Shown piece after piece: positions 49,701 to 60,900 of a DNA stretch of 64,000 nucleotides. The DNA lies in the NCBI RefSeq assembly GCF_000247695.1, contig NW_004624741.1, forward strand, positions 33,877,587 to 33,941,586, given 5' to 3'. This stretch comes from Heterocephalus glaber (Eukaryota; Chordata; Mammalia; Rodentia; Bathyergidae). A model generated the notes under the pieces. The model saw only the letters and a list, made by a program, of their open reading frames with translations. It had not been told where the DNA came from and made no database searches. The translations under genes and the position numbers were made by a program. The stretch's first letter is position 1. Each line of letters starts with the position of its first letter.

Positions 49701-50600
49701 TGGATAAATATCTATATATTAAAATAGAAATGCTGAACCTGCTGGAAAAGAGGTTGGGTAGAACTCTTGAAAACATTGTTGTAGATAAAGATTATGTGAA
49801 CAAAACCTCATTTGCCTGTGAACTAGCACAAACAATCAACAAGTGGGATCTCTTCTTATTAAACAGTTTCTGCACAGCAAGAGAAACCACCAGCAGGGTG
49901 AAGAAACCCACAATGTGGGAAAATATCTTCACCTGATGTTCCTCAGACAAAGTCTTACTATCTTAAATCTATAAAGAACTTAAAAAATCAGACCTCCCAA
50001 ATTTAAAGACCCAATCCAAAAATGGGCATCTGAAATGAATAGACATTTATCAGAAACAGAAGTAGAAATAGCAAATAAACATATGAAAAAATGTGTAACA
50101 TTACCGGTCATTTGAGAGATGCAAATGAAAACAATGCTGAGATTCCACCTCACACCAGAAAGAATGGCTGCTATCGTGAAATCAACCAATAACAAATGCT
50201 GGTGGGGCTGTGGGAAAAGAACCCTGCTCCACTGCTGGTGGGAGTGTAGACTGTTGCAACCATTGTGGAAATCAGTATAAATATACCTCAAAGTACTAGG
50301 ATTGGAAGTCCCACTTGACCCAGCTATTCCCCTGCTGGATATCTTCCCCAAAGAATTAAAAGTATCATACCACAGTGATATATGTGCACCCATGTTCATA
50401 GTAGCACAATTTGTAATAGCTATAATTTGGAAATAGCCCAAGTGCCCATAAACTGAAGACTGGATAAAGACAATGTATATTTTTACAAAATGGAGTGCTA
50501 CTCAGCCATAAAAAATGAGAAATTAGAGACATTTATAGCTAAATAGATGCACATTGAGGTGGTATTCTTAAGTGAAATAAATAAGACACACATTTGTAAA
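46760..50600 (+). pseudogene. L1 ORF2 (endonuclease/reverse transcriptase), broken
   Basis: Endonuclease: ININGLNSPI start, CIQETH (catalytic glutamate, near 46895), INIYAPN (near 47110), SDHRAMK (near 47460). Linker and RT: 48042-48557 includes [37 protein letters not shown] and [13 protein letters not shown]. 48702-49355 covers the palm, in which the FADD catalytic box reads FEND (48867-48878). Thumb and C-terminus follow, with a cysteine-rich CWWGCGKRTLLHCWWEC segment near 50190-50250. Stops and frameshifts separate the pieces. The active-site change alone would be expected to abolish polymerase activity. Confidence 0.92.
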
Positions 50601-50639
50601 TACCAAATAGTTTCTCTCATGTGAGTAGCTGAAAGTGTA

Positions 50640-51192
50640 AAGAAAGACTAAAAGGTATAATAAATAATGTGAAATTTGAAGAAAAGGGGCAAAAGAGAAG
50701 GGGAATTGGGAGGGGTAGGGGAAAGGATCGAAGGGAATGGAATTAATAAGAGAAAATGATAAAATGGAAACAAAGACTGTGTAAATATGGAGGGATGGTG
50801 GGTTGAAGGGAGGGCAGGAGAAGGGGGAAAAATAAGAACCAAGGTGCAAATTTCCAATGAAGAATGTCATTATATTGTATACCTAAAATGTCCCAATGAT
50901 TAAAATGCATAATTGATAATGTGAAATAGGAATAAAAGGCCCAAAGTAGTAAGAGAATTGAGAGGGCTAGGAGAAAAGAAAGAAGGAAAAGGAAAAATTA
51001 TGAGAAATGGAAAATCTGGAAACAAAATCTTTGCAAATAGGGAAGAGTGGAGGGGGTGAAGGCTGGAGGGGAATCAGGAAAAAATAAGACCCAAGATACA
51101 TCATGTAAAGTTACAAGTTCCCAATGAGAAATATAAATGTACTGTGTGTCTAAAAGGTACCAATAAAAGAATTTAACGGAAAAAAAAGACCC
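50640..51192 (+). repeat. Two-block purine-rich L1 3' UTR
   Basis: Two successive G/A-rich blocks, 50650-50900 and about 50905-51180. Each opens with AATAATGTGAAAT/GATAATGTGAAATAGG-like sequence, contains GGGAGGGGTAGGGGAAAGG or its variant, and closes with a TGTATACCTAAAATG..CCAATGA-like motif. The same two-block form is present at 11340-11924, so it is a property of the subfamily and not of this copy. Confidence 0.8.
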
Positions 51193-51308
51193 AGAATCTG
51201 CTGACTGCCATATTCTACACCATTGTACTTCCATTCATGAACCCCATCATCTACTGTCTGTGCAACAGGGAGATCAGTGCTGCTCTGCAAAGAATGATCA
51301 ATAGATGA

Positions 51309-52515
51309 CCTGAGCTCCCACTCAAGGATTTTCTTGACTAAAACAAAATATCAACTATCTTTTGAAAATAGTTTAATTCTTATCAGAGATATGTTTTTCA
51401 ATTAGTATTTACACTTGTGGATCATCTGTATTTAGTTCTTTATTTTTAATTGTCTGGACTTGTTATGGTTAAATATAAATTTTACTGTCAAATATCTTGC
51501 TCAGGTTTTTATATATTTTATGCATGTTTCCTAAAACACCAGACATTTGGTGTACATTGACAAAATGTCAGGAAATAATTTGGAAGGGTGTTGAGCTAGA
51601 AATAAGACAGGCATCATAAGGAGCAGCACATGCCTTATGTGCTCCAACTTAATGGACACCTGTGCTGTTGAGAGATCCTAAGGAGCTGGATATGACCAAG
51701 CTGGAGAAGCACACTGAGTGGTCCCGTGAGAAGACCCTGCTGTCTGCACTGTGCTCTTTGCACTCGCTCTTCCATTCAGGCTGGGATGAGTGACAAGGTG
51801 ATTAGACAGGGGCACAACTTGGGCCTGAGGGCATGATGGGGCGATCAACACTGAAACCCTCACAGGCCCCTTCTGCAGCATGTGCTAAAACTCTTTTGCT
51901 TCACTCAATGAAAATTATGACACAAACAAAATGACCTTCAAAAAATTGTAGTTTAGAAGTTTGTGTTTTCATTCTGTGCTCTGAATGAAAAGATGCAGAC
52001 CAAGGTTGATTAATCAAAACTGTGGATATAGAACAAAAACAACTCAGACTATAGCATGGAGACAAATGTAATGATAATTTCTATAGGAATCTCCTTGGAG
52101 AACAGCAGATAATACTTGCACTGTGTGGTGCACTTCTTGCATCAAATAGCACATACAGATGGATACACCCAAAACCAAATTTTATTTTTCTGATTTCATG
52201 AACTGAACCTGCAGCACTGTGGCTAACAAACATATTGACAATACTTGTCTCAGAACTGAATCCAAATTCCCATACCTTTTCATCTAGAAGCCCTGTCTGG
52301 GAAAACCTCAGCATCAAGGCTCTGGTGCCCATTTATCCCCAGTTCTACACTGAAACAACTGGCAAATCAGGCTCCCTGGATCTCCTTACTTATTTCTTCT
52401 TTCAGAAGCAAGTGGTGTTTGGCCCTCTGGACCTCTTTTCACCCAGAGTTCATGTCCTGGTGAAGATCGGGACATGGCTCACCCTCCTCTGATGCCTGAA
52501 ATACCTCAACTCCTC
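51309..52515. other. 3' flank of OR14 pseudogene (duplicated unit)
   Basis: 51605-52515 is shared with 61110-61995 in copy 2; 51309-51605 is deleted there. No gene. Confidence 0.8.
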
Positions 52516-52850
52516 TGCCATGATGATGGATAAACTTCTGTCATTTGTAGGAAAGTGGATGCACTGTGAGACCATATTGTTAAATTAAATAAATAAGACA
52601 CAATTCCAAATATTGCATACTATCCCTTATGTAAGAAACCCAGAAATAACAAAGCAAAATAAAAGATAAAAGATAAATAATAATAAATAGGTAGATAAAC
52701 CTTTTGTACATGAGAAAGGGCCCAATAGGTATGGGGGGAAGGGTGTGAAACAAGAATTAAGATGTGTTGTATACCTGTGCCATCTCCCCACAAGTAATGT
52801 GACCACTATATACTGTAAATGAGAACTAAAACAAAACAAAACACTTCTGT
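52516..52850 (+). mobile_element. Old L1 3'-end fragment, plus strand
   Basis: Begins at GATGATGGATAAACTTCTG, then GGAAAGTGGATGCACTGTGA, TTAAATTAAATAAATAAGACAC, a GGGAAGGGTG-type 3' UTR and an A-rich CAAAACAAAACAAAA end (52830-52845). This is the ancient L1 terminal arrangement, and it abuts the end of the segmental duplication. Confidence 0.65.
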
Positions 52851-53222
52851 GACCAGAGGTTATTTCCTTAACCACTGACATCTTAAAGACGTCAAAGGAA
52901 AATACAGAAAGTTTTACAATCATAGAAAAGCTTTGCCTCTTTTAACAGGGAAGACTTAGATTTTGTATGTGACCTGCAACTTCATAAGGATGATATGATA
53001 CACAGGAAGTTATCTTGGTAAAACCTAGAATCATCTTTGCATAGGTCAATTACATTAAAAGGTAAGGAGACCACTTTAAAAGTTTTCCATTGGCAGCACA
53101 TCAATGCTCCAAAAATATTCATATTTCACATAAAGGTATTTTTGTGTTAATGGTCAATTTTCAGTATATAAAATGCATTTCCTTCTGTCCTTAGCCATTT
53201 CAATCATATCCAAAATTCTTTT

Positions 53223-53306
53223 TTTTTTTGGTACCAGAGAATGAACTATGGACCTTGTGCTTGGGAGGCAGGATGCAGAACCACTGAGCTAAATCCCCAG
53301 CCCTCT
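53223..53306 (-). mobile_element. ID-like SINE
   Basis: Reverse orientation: GGTACCAGAGAATGAACT on the plus strand is the 3' end, and TGAGCTAAATCCCCAGCCC is the A-box end. T run at the start. Flanking AAAATTCTTTT at 53212-53222 and 53307-53317. Confidence 0.92.
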
Positions 53307-53488
53307 AAAATTCTTTTCACAAGAGTCATATTCTACTAAAAGTCTGCAACCTTCTCATAACCATTTGACATACACTTTTCCTTCTTATTTGAAAAAGGTT
53401 CATTCTACTTTAGAACAGAAATCACTCTATTCCCCCAACAAATAAAGCTTGAGTATCAGTTGCAGTTCACTGAGGAACAGTTTTAATC

Positions 53489-53551
<63 letters not shown>
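53489..53551. repeat. Compound (AT)n(GT)n microsatellite
   Basis: About 12 AT units followed by about 20 TG units, uninterrupted. Confidence 0.97.
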
Positions 53552-53552
<1 letters not shown>

Positions 53553-55639
53553 TATAAAGGAGTCACAAGGTAGGTTTACAGTGCCATCTGCACAGTCACA
53601 GGTGGAAGGATACAAAGGACCTTCAGTACCCTGTAGAGCCAGAGGATCCAGTCAGGCAAAGGCCTTGAACTCACTGCAGAGTCCTGGGTGAGTCCATGCT
53701 CAGAACTCACTAGAAAGAAGAATAGTCTGCAGTGGAAGTTGGAGAGGGACATCTGAATGAGATGGCCAAGACAGGAGCTCCTCCAAAGCAGCAAAAGGGA
53801 GAACTCCCTCTATACCTTCTTATTCTGTCCAGGCTATAAGCCTACAACTGGCTGTTGTTTCCCTGTTCAGTAATTTCCATCCAGGCACACCCAGATCTGT
53901 GCCAAACCCATCACCTGGCCAAGTCTTATCCAGCTTGACACAATAGTTAACTACACACCTTCACATATTGCTGTTTTTCCTTGAGAAAGCTGTGTCTTAT
54001 CTTGCTTGGGTACTTGTATAGAGAGCTGTTTCCTTCACTGTTTGGAGTAATTTTATATACATATATCAGTCACACAGCTTACTCTTGATCATTAGTGATG
54101 TTCATTTCCAGTGATTACCAGAAGGTAGGCAGGAGCAAATCATTTCACCCACATCCTGCAATTTGTAATTTTTTTGGTCATCTTTTCAAGAATCCTGGGC
54201 TTTCTTGTGGTACACTTCATCAGCATTGGGACAGAGCATGTTTCTTGACAGTGCCTATATCATTAGCCTCACTGTTTCATGAAAAGATAGAGGGTGAATT
54301 ATTTGCTTTTTTCTTCTTAAGTTTTTTAACTCATCCCAGAATTAAATTGCCTGCACAGATTATTCTCAGCTTCACATTTGTATCATTTAACAAGAAAAAA
54401 GACAAAGTTTCCCATATTCAGAAGAGATCTTTCAAGTGTAAATACATTGTACTTATTTCCTCATAACTAACTTGACTTTAAGTTAGGTTAGGGTTTTTTA
54501 TGCAGATGATACATTAAAAAGCTTCAAACTACATTAGTTTTTCTACTGACAACTTTCCAACTGAGAAATATCCTCTTTGTTTTATTATTAATACTAAGTA
54601 GGGAAATTATACATTTCTGATACATGTACCACTCACAATAGTGAAGATGTACCATTTTAACACACCAAGCCAATATTGACATAAAGGTGGCAAGCGGTAA
54701 TCTCATGGTAATTTTATGCATCAATTATTTTGGGCTCATGAAGGCCCAGATATCTACTAAAACATTTTTTTACCAAAGTTCTGTGAGAGAGTTTATGGAA
54801 AATACGAGTACTTGAAACCACAAAATAGGTAAAGAACATTGCCCTCAGTAATGCAGGCCAGTGTCTGAAAACAGTGAGGGCTGGGATAAACAAAACCAGG
54901 GGAGAAAAGAGTGGGTTCCCTTTGAGATTTGATGTCCATCTGTTCCTACACTAGGATGTGGGAGCTCCAGGCTAATGGCCTTGGACATTGGATCTCCTCC
55001 TCATAGGCATTCAAGAGTAGACTATTTTATGCACCAATATAACTGGATCTCCACCTGGAAGATGGAAGATGGTGGAACATCTTTTCCTCTATAACTGTAT
55101 AAATATTCTTAAATATATTTTTAGTTTCTAAGATTCATTAGTTTTGTTTTTCTACAGGTTCAATATAAAACACTTTTTTATATGTGTGTTTCTTACTTAA
55201 CTTTGGTTGGAAATTTGTTGTGCTTTGAAGCTCTGTGAGCTTCTGCCATATTTTGGGGTGTTTTTTTTGTTTTTTTAATCTGCCACAGGAAATTTACAGA
55301 TTGTCCTTTATTCCAGGTCAGCTACAGGAGCTCAGATTTGTTTACTCTCTTGATTCCTCATGTTCCTTGGAGCCTTGAGCTGCTGTCTTATTTGACATAG
55401 TCTCCTGGTCTAGGTTTTAGCAGAGGATTCCTCCAAAAGATGCTCTCCTAGAGATTTACTGGACATTCATAACTTCTCCATGAATACACCTACCCTACTC
55501 CTTTTGCTTTTTGTTGGGGTTGGGGCTGAATCTTAGGATGTGTGGCTTAGCCCAATCCCAGAGTCATGGTGGTTATGAAAATGTGTCTTTCATTTTTTCC
55601 CAAGGACAAAACTTTCCATATTATGGGACAGACACAGAC

Positions 55640-57480
55640 ATAAAGATTCAAGAAGCACCAAGACTCCAACCATGATTAAACACCCCTGCAAAAAAACCAA
55701 AAAAGCATATTACAAAACATATTACAAATTGTCAAAAGGACAAAGAAAATGTGGAAGCCAGCCAAGGGAAAAGAAAGCCATACAGATGAAAAATCTCACA
55801 AAAGCTGAGCAGACTTCTGATTAGAAACCTTTCAAGCCCAGAGAGAATGGGTTAATGTCTTCAAAGTTCAGAAGGGGAAAAGAATCTCTGTCATGAATAT
55901 TTTTCAGTGCAATTCTCTCCTTTAGAAATGAAGCAGAGATAAATACATGGCAAAACCACCGAAGCTGAGGCAGGCTTGACAAGACAGCCTCAGAGAGCTC
56001 TATACAGTGGAACAAAACTATAGGAAGTAATAACAGGACAGCAGAAGTGGAGATTCACTGAGGTAGCTTCTCATAGAAAACAAGAAAAAGCCCTTGCCAG
56101 CTGAGGGAGCTCCAGGGCAGGCAGCTGCAGAGTGGCCAAGCTCAGGGATTTCTATGCAGACTGCAGTGGGCTGTGTTGCTGGCCAAATGAGAATGAAACC
56201 CTGTATTTGCCATTTTTAGCCAGGCCTCTGATATCAGGAGAACAGACTCTGCGTAAACTCATGTCCAGGAAGACATCAGAGAGATTCCTTACCATGTGCT
56301 CCCACTTTCTCAGGGCTTGTCTCAGTTTCCTCAGTTCCTTGTCCTCCCCTTCCCTTGTTTCTCCAACTCCTTGTTTTGGTTGCACCCAACAAACAAAGAA
56401 CACATTGTTCTCAGTCCCTCATGGATGATTCTCAAAGGTGACCATATCTTACTCAAAAATCATCATAGTGTTTGGAATACTAAAATCATATAAGATATCT
56501 TTTCTTGATATAATAGAATGAAACCACAAATTAAAAACAGGGATAATTTTGGATACCCACAAGTACTTGGAAGTTAAAATGTATGTTCCTGAATACCCAC
56601 AATTTAAATGAAGAAATTAAAAGAGAAATTTTAAAATATCATTAAATCAGTGAAAATAGAAACACAACACATATGCCAGTGACTTAGCTCAGTGGTTCCA
56701 CAGCCTGCCTTGAAAGCAGAAGGACCCACAGCCTGCCTTGAAAGCAGAAGGATCCAAGTTTGATCCCTGGCACCAAAAAAAGAAAAGAAAAGAAAAGAAA
56801 TACAGCACATAAAATAGAGGCTGCAGCAAAAGTAATCTATACTAGAATTTTTTAACACATATCCAAAAAGAAATATCTCAAACAAGTTATTATGCATCTC
56901 AACAAGGAAGATGAAATAAATGATGCCTAAAACTAAAAGATATAGGAATATGAAAGGATAAACCATAAATAAATGAAATACAGAAAATGAAGGGAATAGA
57001 AAAAGGAATACAGGTATGAATTTATTTTTGAAAAAATAATAAAAGTCATCAAACTTTCATATAGAATGATTTTCAAAGAAGGAAAAGTGTGAAAATAATA
57101 AAATCAGAATTAAAAGATAAGATACTGCCCCTGATGGAATAGAAATACAAAAAATGTAGTAAAATGGATAATTATAGACCAACATGTTGGATAAACTAGA
57201 AGAAATGGACATATTCCTGCCAACATATAGTCTACTGAGATTCAGATAAAAAAGAAATGGAAGATCTGAACAGACTAATAATAGTAAAGAAACTGAATCA
57301 GCAATACAAAATATCCCAACAAAAACCCAGGACCAGGTAAGGTTAAGGCACAACTCTACCGACCATTTAACCAAGTAAAGCCAAGTCTTCTCCAACAATG
57401 CTCAATTTGACAAATATAAGCATCCTGTCACATAATCCCAGAGACAGATTTTTTAGAAAGCACATTGTATCCCAAAAATA
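55640..57480 (+). mobile_element. Old L1 fragments (ORF1 end, ORF2), plus strand
   Basis: 55720-56000 resembles the ORF1 C-terminal coding region of ancient L1 (AGAAACCTTTCAAGCCCAGA then TTCAAAGTTCAGAAGGGGAA). 56520-57420 resembles ORF2 between endonuclease and palm (ACCACAAATTAAAAACAGGG, GAAGAAATGGACATATTCCT near 57200, ACCCAGGACCAGGTAAGG near 57326). 56040-56420 between them is not clearly L1. A SINE is nested at 56675-56800. Confidence 0.65.
56675..56800 (+). mobile_element. ID-like SINE with 28-bp internal tandem duplication
   Basis: A-box GACTTAGCTCAGTGG, then the segment between A and B boxes doubled (56701-56728 and 56729-56756, one mismatch), B-box AAGTTTGATCC, and an (AAAAG)n tail (56774-56800). 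Flanking sequence GAAACACAACACATA against GAAATACAGCACATA suggests a worn target-site duplication. Confidence 0.92.
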
Positions 57481-57944
57481 ACATTAAATTAATGTGAAGG
57501 GGAAAACTTTTATTCTTTTTAAAATATGCTTGATTTCTGGGTCTGTAGATGGCAAATGAATTCACATATTTCTTCATTCTGTTGCACTACATGGGTTTGG
57601 TTGAACACACATGCATACACAGACACATACACCAGACCTGCCTTGCATTGTTTAACACTTAGAGGAAGGGGTGTTGTAATGGTAGTTTCATATAAGTGGT
57701 GGTATTCTTCATTTATTCCATGCCAACTCAGAACAAGAACAATTTATAATAAATTAGTGAATAATCAGAGATTGGGAACTAAGGGATATTAATGAATATT
57801 TCAAACTCTGACTTGAAATTTTTAATTTCCAGCATGGTCCATGACTTTTTGCAACATGTATTGGTTCTCTGAAACATATCAACCCACAGAGCAAAGCCAC
57901 TATCCCCAAATATGTTATATTGGACTATGTAATGCCAAATGGAT
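57481..57944. other. Intergenic, nothing recognised
   Basis: Spacer between old L1 and the second copy of the segmental duplication. Confidence 0.5.
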
Positions 57945-60900
57945 TTACTATAGTATAAGTAAATTCCTTCCATGATCAGACATGAACTTGAAAATTTATT
58001 GAATCTCCAGTGATGTATGCATTATTTTTGAATGCTTCCTTCTTACTAAATTCCACACTTCTAAACTATCTCTTCTGAACTCTGTTGGAAATTTGATTAG
58101 TCTCAATTGTGTGGCCAACGAATCTTCCCAATTAGAGGCTGGAAGGAACATGGGCTACTTGGAGGCTGGTATCACCAGGTCCCCAGAGCTCATCAGAAGT
58201 GTGACCCCCCCCCACATCCTTGGTGAAGACTCACTGGGCTCACAACTACTTCAGAAGTGGGTCTCAGTGTGTTCCATACTAGGAGTCTCACTGAGAAGAG
58301 GAGCTTGTATTTTACTCACAGAAGAAAGAAGCAGTAGCAAGGATTCCACCAAGTTTCTTAACATTGTCCAAAACAATATTCAAGTCAGTGAGGTTAGACT
58401 CATTAGTCCACTGCTCAGGCAAGATTTTACATATTAATTAATGTGTTTTCCTTAACACTAGTAATGAATAAATAATACAAAAATACCTGCAAACTACTTG
58501 AAATTCTTTAACCAGTTTAACTATTTCAGCCCAATAGTATGTACATGTTCTCTTAGATTAGACAGATTGTTCTGGGGTCTAATGTATGTTTTAGGCAATT
58601 TGTTCTTCAAATGTTCTTCAAAGATCTGTGTTTCGTGTATGTCCCAGGTCACAGGACAGAAATCCTAGTTGTTGAAAATTACCTTGGATTAAGCAGCAGG
58701 GCCCATGAATTAATTTCTTGAGTTGGATTTAAAAGGGTAATGAAAAAATCTATAAACAGATGAAATTTATGGAGCATTTCATTGAGATCAAGTCACATGA
58801 GCCAAAATAGTCTTTCAATTGGCAAAAAAGTTGAGATATCTAGTATCTTCTTTATTTTGGGCCATTTTTTTAACTGTTCAGTTTTGTATTAAATCATAAT
58901 GCTGGTCTTTTACATATTATATGTCATCCATTTAATACTTTATGGGAAATTGCCCATTATACTCATCCCTCAGCCCACAATTTCAAATTGTAAGTCAAAT
59001 AATTTCAAATTATCACTAGAATTGAAGAAGCAGGGGGAGGAAGAATCCTGGGATATTTTCTCTTCTGTGGAGGATTGTCTTGCACTGTGATGAGTAGAAT
59101 CGTAAGGTGAATTTTAGCACAGGTAACCTGAGGCTTTGTTGAAACTGCAGAGAAAGGACAGGTGATAAGGAGAGATGGAGATGGAAAGGACACTGCGAGT
59201 GACCATATCTAAGCTGTTATTTTGATAAAGGAAATTAACAATAGCCTGAAGTGTGGTTTGAATCCATGACCTACACCAAGTAAGCACTGTTAACTTAATC
59301 AGCACTGGTTTCCATAGTAACATCCTGTGCTCAAAGGGTTTTCTCTTCATGTAGATAAATAAGGCTAAGAGAAGAAACCACTGGTAATTCAGAGGATGAG
59401 CAGGGAAAGCAGTTCATGTAAAATACTTAGGTAAAACTATGCAAAGACATATGAGAATGTCACTGTAAATAAATCATTGCTATTATGCACATAAAAGGCA
59501 GAAAAATTTGAATGGCATTGCAATGGAAATTAATTATACTTAAAGTACTAACAAAAAGGGCTGATGCTAATATTTTCAATAGTATAATCCCCAAATTCTG
59601 GTTTACCAAAGAAAATAAAATAATATTGGAATTCAAATCTCAATACATCCATTTCTGGTATTGAAAAAATAACATTTGCATGGATTGCTTATGATTTGAA
59701 TTGGTTCAAAACATGCCCAAATAAGTAAATAGTATTTAAAATAATTATCTCAGCACAAAATATTTATCAAATCCTATGAAAATAAGTAGAGAAAAGGTCT
59801 GTGTTGAATGTTAGAATCTCATTAAATATTAGAATGCATTACTAAATTAAGCTTGGGCTTAGAGGTCTATTTCCAACAGCTTTATGTTGTTTGGGAATTT
59901 TTTAACTAAAATATGCAGACCAGAATGTACAAGAGGGGAACTGGCCATAAGTTGCCAATAGGAAAATAGAATTTTATGTCTCAAATGAATTCACATCTTT
60001 CACAGATGATGGTGCAAAGAGGGAAAGAAAGGGCTCACACATGAGTCCTGCAGAGCATCTCAAGCAAGAAAATTGAATGGCATGACCAGCCTGGTGTCAT
60101 TTAGATCAAAGTCCTTGGCAAAGGAAGCTCAGGTTCATGCCTTAGATCTGTTAGGAGAGGACTGAGGAGAGTATCAGCCACAGAACTGCATCCCAGTCAT
60201 TCTCCAGCCCTTGCAGCTAGAGAACAAGTAGGAAATGTGAAATTCCACCACCCCAGGGCTGATACAGAAGCTCACATAGAGAAATTCCAGGCTGGTCATG
60301 GAAAGATTAAGTGAATGAGAAAAATGCTTGAGGACTACAGAGAGGATAGAAAGATGTTTATATGTACTGAATAAATGAAAAATTACTGAGGCCTGAGTTC
60401 ATTTTAACAACTATAATGCTTAAGTCTTTCATCCTATGAATTTACCATCTAATGGGATATCAGACATTTAGAAAAAGAAAATCAAAACAGAAATATGTAA
60501 GTTCACTAGATTTCAGGACACTTCACTTAATTTATTCTATGCCAAATTTACAATTAGAGTCCACACACTGTGCCAATGTCAGCATTTTATTATAGTTCTA
60601 ATGGGTCCTCTGCATTCTGCTTGTAGCATCCTCTGCTCATTTTAACCTATGACTCTATAGACCAAAGCAGTTAGGGAGATATGGACAACCTTATCATCTT
60701 CAAAGAATTCCTCCTCATAGATGTCACAGGCTCCCAGGAGCTCCAGGTTCTACCAGGTGTGCTATTCTTAGTGATTTATCTGGGACCACTAACAGGGAAT
60801 ATTGTGACTGTCACTGTCATCTTGACAGACATATGTTTGCACTTTCCCATGTGCTTGTTTATAAGCAATGTGGCCCTTCTAAACCTCAGCAGAATCTCAG

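Larger units (their letters stand above)
45403..51192 (+). mobile_element. Nearly full-length L1 inserted in OR14 pseudogene
   Basis: About 5.8 kb with parts in canonical order: tandem-repeat 5' UTR (45418-45665), ORF1 (45710-46655), ORF2 (about 46760-50600), purine-rich 3' UTR in two related blocks, and a short A tail (51180-51187). It is flanked by AGAATATGCTGA (45391-45402) and AGAATCTGCTGA (51193-51204), a 12-bp target-site duplication with one mismatch. ORFs carry several stops and frameshifts, so it is inactive, but it is far less decayed than the L1M copies. Confidence 0.93.
44586..51308 (+). pseudogene. OR14-family olfactory receptor pseudogene, split by L1
   Basis: The coding region starts at ATG 44586 (MDNLIIFTQFLLMDVTGSWE), about 22 bp after an acceptor-like CTCTGACTCTCCAG, the usual arrangement for a single-exon OR. 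OR landmarks: LGALTGNLVTVTVI (TM1), VMSYDYHMTICSPLHYGL (TM3 end), then in shifted frames TM5-TM6. An L1 (45403-51192) follows, and after it LLTAIFYTIVLPFMNPIIYC (TM7) and a stop at 51306-51308. The wording is that of the OR14 family. Disablements before the L1: TAG at 44757-44759 (TM2) and a frameshift giving TGA at 45117-45119, plus more stops to 45400. The DRY arginine is replaced (TAC, 44943-44945). On either side of the L1 the OR text is continuous across the duplicated site, so the L1 landed in the codons just before TM7. Confidence 0.93.
41765..52515 (+). repeat. Segmental duplication, copy 1 (OR14 unit)
   Basis: Colinear with 57945-61995. Matching landmarks include CCCAGAGCTCATCAGAAGTG (41981 and 58178), GAGGTTAGACTC (42194 and 58390), GTAAGGTGAATT (42931 and 59102), TGCACATAAAAGGCAGAA (43304 and 59484), TCTGTTAGG (44076 and 60147), the OR14 pseudogenes themselves, and the 3' flank AGAAGCAAGTGGTGTTTGGC (52404 and 61892). 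This copy additionally contains a SINE (43537) and a nearly full-length L1 (45403-51192), both absent from copy 2. Without the L1 it is about 5 kb. Confidence 0.92.
52851..55639. other. Intergenic with one SINE and a microsatellite
   Basis: No gene recognised. 53555-53960 has the look of an interspersed repeat (ends near TTGACACAATAGTTAACTAC) but I cannot name the family. The 123-codon frame at 54095-54466 has no domain. Confidence 0.5.

Noticed and set aside
8305..56800. tRNA genes suggested by A and B box matches
   Set aside because: All are in ID-like SINEs with A-rich tails and flanking duplications, with no intact tRNA cloverleaf.
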